A DNA stretch of 12,687 bases, from contig JAUUYJ010000041.1 in the NCBI GenBank assembly GCA_030588275.1, forward strand, positions 1-12,687, read 5' to 3'. The notes beneath the pieces were generated by a model that ran no database searches, was not told the origin of the DNA, and was given only the letters and a program-made list of their open reading frames with translations. Source of the stretch: Candidatus Zixiibacteriota bacterium (lineage in GTDB: Bacteria > Zixibacteria > MSB-5A5 > GN15 > JAAZOE01). The translations under genes and the position numbers were made by a program. This document shows, piece after piece, positions 1 through 5,492 of the stretch (within the stretch, counting starts at the first letter, position 1; the number at the start of each line of letters is the position of its first letter).

Positions 1-44
1 AGGCCGATCATCAGGGAGATCAGGATAAATAATTTATTACGCAT
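1..44 (-). CDS. N-terminus of an exported or lipid-anchored protein (partial, runs off left edge)
   Basis: Reading leftward from an ATG at 44-42, fourteen complete codons give MRNKLFILISLMIG before the window ends. The pattern is a short positively charged start (R2, K4) followed by an unbroken hydrophobic run, the beginning of a Sec signal peptide or a first membrane helix. A perfect AGGAGG lies four bases upstream, which makes the start convincing despite the tiny visible part. The gene sits downstream of a long structured non-coding region with a terminator, so it may be controlled by a leader RNA. The mature protein is out of view, so no function can be given. Confidence 0.6.
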   Translation of the reverse strand, partial: MRNKLFILISLMIG

Positions 45-48
45 ATTA

Positions 49-54
49 CCTCCT
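49..54 (-). promoter_or_regulatory. Strong ribosome binding site of the left-edge gene
   Basis: CCTCCT on the plus strand is a perfect AGGAGG on the minus strand, four bases before the ATG at 44. A small hairpin (arms 59-63 and 68-72, four-base loop, followed on the minus strand by a T run) sits directly upstream of it. Confidence 0.7.
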
Positions 55-103
55 AAAAATGGCTTTTGCCATATTATCGGTCTATGGGAGGGATACTTAA
101 GGG

Positions 104-127
104 AAAAAAACCAGATTAAGAATCTGG
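104..127 (-). terminator. Intrinsic terminator in the leader of the left-edge gene
   Basis: On the minus strand a perfect 7-bp stem (arms 127-121 and 117-111, three-base loop) is followed directly by seven Ts (110-104). It lies between the structured region at 128-356 and the start codon at 44. It could therefore end a small RNA or act as the switchable terminator of a leader. A second hairpin (arms 128-132 and 135-139) abuts it; read on the plus strand that one is followed by five Ts, so the pair could stop transcription from both sides. Confidence 0.65.
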
Positions 128-356
128 CCCACTCGTGGGTTTTTGGGCTCGCCGCGCATATGCTGGCTCGCCATTGATATTCTAACCCTTCCTCTACGCT
201 TGCGGGTAAGAGCCGGTATTCTTTGGAATTAAATCAAAGACATTGCCGGAGGCTGGCGACAGCCTTAAAGTGGTGATACCACCCTACTCGTTGCCCCGAC
301 AGGCGGGATAGGAGGTTTTTGGCTTGCCTCAGTTTGCGAGCGCTCAAACCGGCTCT
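128..356 (-). ncRNA. Hairpin-rich non-coding region, possible structured RNA or riboswitch-like leader (class unknown)
   Basis: About 300 bases between nifJ and the left-edge gene have no convincing ORF but much self-complementarity. A perfect 9-bp long-range stem pairs 348-356 (ACCGGCTCT) with 209-217 (AGAGCCGGT). It encloses a set of local hairpins: 343-347 region (GTTTG/CAAAC arms on the minus strand), CCCG/CGGG near 294-306, GTGGT/ACCAC near 271-283, a 6-bp stem 250-255/260-265 with a four-base loop, and a TCTTTG/CAAAGA stem near 219-246. A further imperfect hairpin lies at about 191-211. I prefer the minus strand because the region ends at a minus-strand terminator and precedes a minus-strand gene. 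However, the 256-259 loop is GCGA (GNRA type) on the plus strand, so the strand is not certain. I could not match it to cobalamin, TPP, FMN, SAM, glycine, lysine, Moco, c-di-GMP or T-box signatures. No clear promoter was seen for it. Confidence 0.35.
135..328. repeat. Short imperfect direct repeats within the structured region
   Basis: Two related blocks, 135-153 and 311-328, share the pattern GG, five Ts, then GG-CT-(C/T)-GCC. The octamer GGCTCGCC occurs at 146-153 and again at 165-172. The duplication suggests either two related RNA subdomains or the remains of a small repetitive element. No target-site duplication is visible. Confidence 0.4.
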
Positions 357-388
357 AAAAAAGGCCACCGGAATTACTCGGTGGCCTT
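355..388 (-). terminator. Intrinsic terminator of nifJ
   Basis: A perfect 10-bp inverted repeat (361-370 with 379-388, eight-base loop) lies 25 bases after the nifJ stop. On the minus strand it is followed by a run of six Ts (362-357), partly within the stem base. It should end the leftward transcript. On the plus strand the hairpin lacks a T tract. Confidence 0.85.
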
Positions 389-412
389 CATAGAAAAACT
401 ATTGGGATTGAA

Positions 413-3400
413 CTACTTGGAGTCGGTTTTTTCGTCCGTCTCATGATCGAAGTTCAATTTGGCCAACTGCTCATAGAAATGAGTTCTCCGGGTTGCATCA
501 AGTTGGGCCAACTTACCCAGCCGTTCGGCTCGGGTTGGATCAATCCCCTTGAGGCTACGCCAGCGATTTTCGCTCATGGCATATTCGGAAAATGGTATCG
601 AAGGCGGCTTGGAATCCAAAACCAGCGGATTCTTGTCCTGCTCCATCAAGGCCGGGTTATACCGAATCAAAGGCCAATGGCCCGACTTAACCGCCTTGTC
701 CTGCTGTTGCAATCCCTTCGACATATCAATTCCGTGAGCGATACAATGGCTATAAGCAATAATCAATGAAGGTCCCGGATATGCTTCCGCCTCCATAAAT
801 GCCTTAACCGTTTGGTTGTGGCTCGAACCCATCGCAATGCGCGCGACGTAAACGTTTCCATAAGCCATAGCCATCATCGCCAGGTCTTTTTTCGGAAGCG
901 ATTTTCCAGCCGCGGCAAACTGAGCTGTGGCACCTCGTGGAGTCGATTTCGACATCTGCCCACCGGTATTGGAATATACTTCAGTATCCAAAACCAGTAG
1001 GTTGATATTCTTGCCGGAAGCGATGACATGATCCAACCCACCATAACCGATATCATAAGCCCAGCCATCGCCACCAATCGCCCAGACTGATTTGTTGACG
1101 AGGTAATCGGCAACATCCAAAAGGCGCTTTGATGGCTTATCGTTATTTGCTGTGAGTTCTTTTTTGAGATCGGCTACCTTGCTACGAACCAACTCAATTC
1201 CATCCTGATTAGACTGATCGACAGCCACAATATCGGCATGTTTATCAGAGAAGGTTTTTTCAAGCATCTCGTAAGCATAGGTTTGGAGTTTATCGACCGT
1301 CAGTCTCATCCCCAGCGAGAACTCGGCACAATCCTCAAACAATGAATTGGACCAGGCCGGACCGAGACCATCGGCACGCGTCGTATATGGTGTGGTCGGA
1401 AGATTTCCGCCGTAAATCGACGAGCAACCGGTGGCGTTACCGATTAAGGCTCGGTCCCCAAACAGTTGGGTCACCAGTTTGATGTATGGGGTTTCACCAC
1501 ACCCGGAACAGGCACCGGAGAACTCAAAGAGCGGTTTGACAAATTGGCTTCCTTTGACCGTTCCCAGTTTGAAGCGGGTTGGGTCGGTTTCCGGCAGATC
1601 CAAAAAGAACTTGAAGTTCTCAACTTCGGTCTGACGTAAAGGAGCCTGATCGGTCATGTTGATCGCTTTCCGTCCGGTTTTTTCCTTGTTGGCATCTTTT
1701 TCCCAAGCGGGGCAAGCATCGACACACATGGCGCATCCGGTGCAATCTTCGGGCGCAACCTGAAGGACGTACTGCAATCCTTTAAAGGTTGGACCTTTAG
1801 CATCAACCGTTTTGAAGCTTATCGGAGCTGAGGCAAAATTTTCCGGTTCCAATGCTTTTTGAAGGATCGCGGCATGAGGACAGACAAAAACACACTGCCC
1901 GCACTGAATGCACAGATCTTTTTCCCAAGCCGGAATTTCTACGGCGATATTTCGCTTTTCATATTTCGTCGTACCGGTCATGTAAGTGCCATCATTAGAA
2001 AAAGCAGAAACCGGAAGGCTGTCACCTTTGCCCTCAATGATCGTGGCGGTCACACTTTTAACAAAATCGGGTGCATTCTCCGGAACAACCGGCGGCATAC
2101 TGATGGAACTATCGGCGGTGCTGGGGTAATCGACCTTAAAGCTGGAATTCTTTCCGGCATCGACGGCGTCATAGTTCATCTTGACAACTTTTTCACCCTT
2201 GTTGCCATAGGTTTTTTCAATCGCTTTTTTGATCTCGTTAATTGCGTCATCCTCAGGCAGGATTCCGGAGATCATAAAGAAGGCAGTCTGCATTATCATA
2301 TTGATGCGTGCTCCCAAACCCAACTTGTGAGCCAGGGCGATACCATCAATTACATAAAACGACAGCTTTTTATCGATGATCTGTTGTTGAACCTCGACCG
2401 GAATTTTTGACCAGATCTCATCAGCCGAGTAGGGGCTGTTCAAAAGGAAGGTACCACCCTCTTTTAGCTGGGAGAGCATGTCATAAGTTTCTAAAAATGA
2501 GAAGTTATGACAGGCGACTAGGTTTGCCTGATAGATCAGATACGGGCTTTTTATTTCGCTTTTACTAAAGCGGACGTGAGAAATCGTAACCGCTCCCGCT
2601 TTTTTAGAATCATACACAAAATAACCCTGAGCCGATTTGTCAGTATTTTCGCCGATGATCTTGATCGTGTTCTTGTTAGCTCCGACCGTACCATCCGATC
2701 CGAGGCCATAAAACAAGGCCCGGTAAACTTCGTCCGGCTCAATGCTGAAGCCTCGGTCGTACTCAAGGCTGGTATGAGTAACATCATCGACAATCGAAAC
2801 GGTGAAGTGATTTTTCGGTTTGTCCTTAGACAGGTTTTCAAAAATCCCCTTAACATCGGCAGGAGTAAAGTCCTTGGAGCCGAGCCCGTAACGTCCTCCG
2901 ACAACTGTCGGGAAGGTCAGGCAGGGGAGGGTGCCGGCATCTGCCGCTTCCCGGATAGCTCCCTGGATGTTTAGATACATCGGCTCGCCAATTGCTCCCG
3001 GCTCTTTGGTCCGGTCCATGACGGCGATACTCTTGACCGTATCCGGCAGGGCCGAGGTGAACGCATCGATTGAGAACGGTTGGAACAGGCGGACTTTGAT
3101 CAGGCCAACCTTCTCACCCTGAGCGTTTAGATAATCTATCGTTTCGTGAACAACTTCGGCGCCGGAACACATGATGACGATAACTCGTTCGGCATCAGGG
3201 GCTCCATAATAATCAAAGAGGTGGTACTGGCGACCGGTTAGTTTGGCAAACTTATCCATCTGCTCCTGGACAATCGCCGGAGCCGCATCATAGAACTTAT
3301 TAACCGTTTCACGCGACTGGAAGAAAACGTCTGGATTCTGTGAGGTACCCTTAAGGGTTGGACGATCAGGAGTTAGGGCGCGGGAACGGTGGTCCGCCAC

Positions 3401-4054
3401 CATCTCATCGGTAATCATCTCGGCCATCATCTTTTTGGAGACGCGGCAGATTTTTTGGATTTCATGCGAAGTACGGAAGCCATCGAAAGCATGAATCATC
3501 GGAACACGGCTGGTCATCGAAGCGGCCTGAGTAATCAAAGCCATATCCATCGCTTCCTGAACCGAGCCGGAGAGAATGATTCCAAAGCCAGTCATCCGGA
3601 CCGCCATGATATCGGAATGATCACCAAAGATCGACAGGGCATGGGTCGCTACCGCCCGGGCCGATACGTGAAACACGGTCGAGGTCATTTCACCAGCAAT
3701 TTTGAACATATTAGGGATCATCAACAGAAGTCCCTGAGAGGCTGTGAAGGTCGTTGAGAGGGAGCCACTCGTGATGGCACCATGAACGGCACCAGCAGCG
3801 CCTGCCTCCGATTGCATTTCGGCAACGGTCGGGATTGAGCCCCAGATATTGGTTTGACCGGCGGCCGATTTGGCGTCGGCCGTTTCGCCCATACCGGACG
3901 ACGGGGTGATCGGGTAAATTGCGATTACTTCATTAATGGCATGAGCTACATCGGCGACGGCAGTGTTGCCGTCAATTGTAATCATATCGCCGGGGTCTGA
4001 ATTCTTAGTCACTTTATCAGTACCTTTATCTTCTGCTTCGGTTATCGACTTCAT
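413..4054 (-). CDS. nifJ: Pyruvate:ferredoxin (flavodoxin) oxidoreductase
   Basis: A cytoplasmic single-chain PFOR that oxidises pyruvate with CoA to acetyl-CoA and CO2 and passes electrons to ferredoxin or flavodoxin. At 1213 residues it is full length for the family. In order: the pyrimidine-binding domain with YPITPSS (47-53) and the likely TPP-activating glutamate E83 in MQSEAGAAGAVHGA; the transketolase C-terminal-like domain near 285-400; the EKR domain near 460-510; two 4Fe-4S motifs (C715, C718, C721, C725 and C771, C774, C777, C781); proximal-cluster cysteines C849, C852, C877 and C1104; and the TPP motif GDGWAYDIGYGG (995-1006) with SNTGGQ (1028-1033). The start at 4054 has GAGGAG five bases upstream. 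It leaves a hydrophilic extension of about 23 residues before M24, where many homologues begin. The gene follows dcd by 120 bp and ends at an intrinsic terminator. All cofactor ligands are present, so it should be active. Confidence 0.97.
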   Translation of the reverse strand: MKSITEAEDKGTDKVTKNSDPGDMITIDGNTAVADVAHAINEVIAIYPITPSSGMGETADAKSAAGQTNIWGSIPTVAEMQSEAGAAGAVHGAITSGSLSTTFTASQGLLLMIPNMFKIAGEMTSTVFHVSARAVATHALSIFGDHSDIMAVRMTGFGIILSGSVQEAMDMALITQAASMTSRVPMIHAFDGFRTSHEIQKICRVSKKMMAEMITDEMVADHRSRALTPDRPTLKGTSQNPDVFFQSRETVNKFYDAAPAIVQEQMDKFAKLTGRQYHLFDYYGAPDAERVIVIMCSGAEVVHETIDYLNAQGEKVGLIKVRLFQPFSIDAFTSALPDTVKSIAVMDRTKEPGAIGEPMYLNIQGAIREAADAGTLPCLTFPTVVGGRYGLGSKDFTPADVKGIFENLSKDKPKNHFTVSIVDDVTHTSLEYDRGFSIEPDEVYRALFYGLGSDGTVGANKNTIKIIGENTDKSAQGYFVYDSKKAGAVTISHVRFSKSEIKSPYLIYQANLVACHNFSFLETYDMLSQLKEGGTFLLNSPYSADEIWSKIPVEVQQQIIDKKLSFYVIDGIALAHKLGLGARINMIMQTAFFMISGILPEDDAINEIKKAIEKTYGNKGEKVVKMNYDAVDAGKNSSFKVDYPSTADSSISMPPVVPENAPDFVKSVTATIIEGKGDSLPVSAFSNDGTYMTGTTKYEKRNIAVEIPAWEKDLCIQCGQCVFVCPHAAILQKALEPENFASAPISFKTVDAKGPTFKGLQYVLQVAPEDCTGCAMCVDACPAWEKDANKEKTGRKAINMTDQAPLRQTEVENFKFFLDLPETDPTRFKLGTVKGSQFVKPLFEFSGACSGCGETPYIKLVTQLFGDRALIGNATGCSSIYGGNLPTTPYTTRADGLGPAWSNSLFEDCAEFSLGMRLTVDKLQTYAYEMLEKTFSDKHADIVAVDQSNQDGIELVRSKVADLKKELTANNDKPSKRLLDVADYLVNKSVWAIGGDGWAYDIGYGGLDHVIASGKNINLLVLDTEVYSNTGGQMSKSTPRGATAQFAAAGKSLPKKDLAMMAMAYGNVYVARIAMGSSHNQTVKAFMEAEAYPGPSLIIAYSHCIAHGIDMSKGLQQQDKAVKSGHWPLIRYNPALMEQDKNPLVLDSKPPSIPFSEYAMSENRWRSLKGIDPTRAERLGKLAQLDATRRTHFYEQLAKLNFDHETDEKTDSK

Positions 4055-4143
4055 CTTCTCTCCTCTAACTTATCTAAAACGGTCGGATTAAAGCCGGCCG
4101 GTGTAAGTTCTGGTTGTTGCTTTAATCTATAGTGCAATGTCCA

Positions 4144-4171
4144 TTATTAAACTATTGGCGCAAACTTGCAA
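4144..4171 (-). promoter_or_regulatory. Candidate promoter of nifJ
   Basis: On the minus strand TTGCAA (4171-4166) and TAATAA (4149-4144) are separated by 16 bp and would start a leader of roughly 80 nt before nifJ. The match is moderate. Just downstream (4129-4134) lies TAGTGC on the plus strand, the same half-site seen in the inverted repeat near the Rrf2 gene. Read-through from dcd is an alternative source of nifJ transcripts. Confidence 0.3.
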
Positions 4172-4174
4172 CCC

Positions 4175-4726
4175 TTAAATTTTGGCCCGGGTGATTTTTT
4201 TCTGGGCCTGATATTTGCCCTTCTTGTCAGCGTACGATATACGGCAGTCTTCATCCGATTCCAGAAAGATTAGCTGTGCGATCCCTTCGTTGGCGTAGAT
4301 TTTGACCGGTAGAGGAGTCGTGTTTGAAATTGAGATCGTCGCAAATCCTTCCCATTCCGGCTCAAAGGGGGTGACATTGACAATCAGGCCACACCGAGCG
4401 TAAGTTGATTTGCCATAACAGATGGTCAATATCCTTCGTGGAATCTTGAAATACTCGACCGTACGAGCCAATATGTAGGAATGGGGAGGAACCAAAATCG
4501 ACTTTTTCTTTACACTGGTGAAGGACCGATCATCTTGATTTTTGGGATCAATTATCGAGCTGTTGACACCAGTAAAAATTTTAAACTCGTCAGCGATACG
4601 AAAATCATAACCGTAAGAGGATAAACCATACGAAATCCCCTTTCGCACCTGTTTAGAGGCAAACGGCTTGATCATATCGTGCTGGCGCGCCATTTTGGCG
4701 ATCCATAAATCCGACTTTACTGCCAT
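4175..4726 (-). CDS. dcd: dCTP deaminase-family protein with altered catalytic residue
   Basis: The family deaminates dCTP to dUTP for thymidylate synthesis and forms a homotrimeric jelly-roll related to dUTPase. The protein is 183 residues, normal for the bacterial subgroup. It keeps the subgroup's landmarks: ISYGLSSYGYD (31-41), DEFKIFT (46-52), LARTVEYF (86-93), GKSTYAR (105-111), NVTPFEPEWEG (117-127), SNTTPLP (134-140), IYANEGIAQ (143-151) and GKYQAQ near the end. Aligned without gaps to E. coli Dcd through this core, S107 and R111 match catalytic S111 and R115. The position of the general-base glutamate E138 is serine S132 (codon TCA). The family assignment is firm but deaminase activity is doubtful; it may be a diverged or regulatory trimer, a dUTPase-like enzyme, or use another residue. 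A weak GGAG lies 12 bases before the ATG. It sits 82 bp downstream of the Rrf2 gene and 120 bp upstream of nifJ. Confidence 0.9.
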   Translation of the reverse strand: MAVKSDLWIAKMARQHDMIKPFASKQVRKGISYGLSSYGYDFRIADEFKIFTGVNSSIIDPKNQDDRSFTSVKKKSILVPPHSYILARTVEYFKIPRRILTICYGKSTYARCGLIVNVTPFEPEWEGFATISISNTTPLPVKIYANEGIAQLIFLESDEDCRISYADKKGKYQAQKKITRAKI

Positions 4727-4808
4727 CCGTGTTTATACTCCGGCTATATAAGCCATGCGGCTTTTAACCGCGTTCAGCCGAATATAGTACGATATTGATG
4801 ACAAATTG

Positions 4809-5237
4809 TCAAATGCTTTGAGGTTCTTCAACTTCCTTCTGCATTTCGACCAATTTGTCAATCGTGTAACGACGAAAGACGTCGGTTAAGGCATCCTGAG
4901 CCTCAGAAAGCAAGGTCTTCACGGGACAATCTTTCTTCTCACAAATATTGTCAGTGTGAAGGCATTTGGCAATCTGGTATCGGCCCTGAATCGCCTCCAC
5001 GATCTCCATAACGCTTATATCCACTGCTGGCCGGGCTAGCGAAAATCCACCCTTAACGCCTCGGTGCGATCTAATAACTCCCGATTTAGTCAACGATTGA
5101 AAAATCTTGGCCAGAAATTTCTCCGGAACATCTTCAGACTGTGAAATTTCCGAGAGAGGGGTTATCTTCTCTGGTGCCTGACGCGCCAGATAAAGTATTC
5201 CAAAAATCCCATATTCTTCAGCTTTTGTAAATTGCAT
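4809..5237 (-). CDS. Rrf2-family (IscR-like) transcriptional regulator
   Basis: A 142-residue winged helix-turn-helix repressor or activator of the Rrf2 family, members of which sense iron-sulfur clusters, NO, redox or cysteine. The N-terminal DNA-binding domain starts MQFTKAEEYG and has the usual wing RSHRGVKGGFSLARP (56-70). The effector region carries C92, C99 and C104, a C-x6-C-x4-C cluster close to the C-x5-C-x5-C of E. coli IscR, so Fe-S binding is likely. GAGG lies eight bases before the ATG at 5237, and a consensus promoter lies about 60 bp further upstream. No IscS/IscU genes follow; the co-directional neighbours are dcd and nifJ, so PFOR expression or the gene itself are plausible targets (inference). 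NsrR- and RsrR-type functions are alternatives. Confidence 0.93.
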   Translation of the reverse strand: MQFTKAEEYGIFGILYLARQAPEKITPLSEISQSEDVPEKFLAKIFQSLTKSGVIRSHRGVKGGFSLARPAVDISVMEIVEAIQGRYQIAKCLHTDNICEKKDCPVKTLLSEAQDALTDVFRRYTIDKLVEMQKEVEEPQSI

Positions 5238-5304
5238 ATCTCATACCTCATATACGGTTGTGAACCGCTTCCGGCTCGTTTACCGCTCAACTACTGTCGT
5301 GCAT

Positions 5305-5333
5305 ATTATAGTCCACGATTGTTTGAATGTCAA
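5305..5333 (-). promoter_or_regulatory. Consensus sigma-70-type promoter of the Rrf2 regulator gene
   Basis: On the minus strand a perfect TTGACA (5333-5328) and a perfect TATAAT (5310-5305) are spaced by exactly 17 bp. Transcription would begin near 5298 and give a leader of about 60 nt. So perfect a promoter would be strong, which suits a gene that is normally held down by a repressor. Confidence 0.85.
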
Positions 5334-5338
5334 CTTAT

Positions 5339-5358
5339 TTAGTGCTTTTTTTCACTAA
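5339..5358. promoter_or_regulatory. Inverted repeat, candidate operator between divergent promoters
   Basis: TTAGTG (5339-5344) and CACTAA (5353-5358) form a perfect 6-bp inverted repeat around an eight-base T-rich spacer. It lies five bases upstream of the -35 box of the Rrf2 gene. The size and position suit a dimeric regulator acting on this promoter and perhaps on the divergent operon about 100 bp away. The regulator encoded next door is the obvious candidate, but this is inferred from position only. The sequence does not match the E. coli IscR type 1 or type 2 sites well. Confidence 0.4.
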
Positions 5359-5459
5359 TTCGGAGAAATAATGGCTGAAACCTGGGTGGAGAAAAGAGTC
5401 GTGAATCCTCTTAACTTCTTGTAACACATAGGCTGATAACTCCGGCGTATAAAATCTCG

Positions 5460-5465
5460 TATAAT
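5460..5465 (+). promoter_or_regulatory. Candidate -10 element for the oxidoreductase-cobO-SDR-trxB operon
   Basis: A perfect TATAAT lies 27 bp before the TTG start at 5493. No good -35 box is found 16-18 bp upstream, so the promoter may need an activator. Initiation near 5472 would give a leader of about 20 nt that still contains the GAAGG ribosome binding site at 5481-5485. Confidence 0.35.
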
Positions 5466-5492
5466 ACATTCAATAATAAAGAAGGCTATAAC

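Noticed and set aside
264..286. T-box-like string on the minus strand (AGGGTGGTATCACC resembles the T-box AGGGTGGNACCGCG)
   Set aside because: The bases after TGGT do not fit the bulge consensus, no Stem I with a specifier loop fits in the space before the nifJ terminator, and the downstream gene looks secreted rather than being an amino-acid or tRNA-synthetase gene.
181..300. Short resemblances on the plus strand to 23S rRNA phrases (TCTAACCC, ATACCACCCT)
   Set aside because: They occur in the wrong order relative to 23S rRNA and the surrounding sequence does not match, so chance is the best explanation.
1859..2410. Plus-strand open frame of 183 codons opposite nifJ
   Set aside because: It lies wholly antisense to a PFOR coding region with unmistakable motifs, has no RBS, and encodes no recognisable protein. 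The same holds for the other open frames opposite nifJ, the oxidoreductase and the kinase.
4727..4808. Hairpin between the Rrf2 gene and dcd (GCGGTT/AGCCGC on the minus strand) as a terminator
   Set aside because: It has no T tract after it, so it is not a convincing intrinsic terminator. Co-transcription of the two genes remains open.
5301..5345. IscR type 1 site overlapping the Rrf2 promoter (ATAAGTTGAC ... GTGGACTATA)
   Set aside because: Only about 6 of 10 positions of the two arms are symmetrical and the spacing is off. The consensus promoter explains the sequence better.
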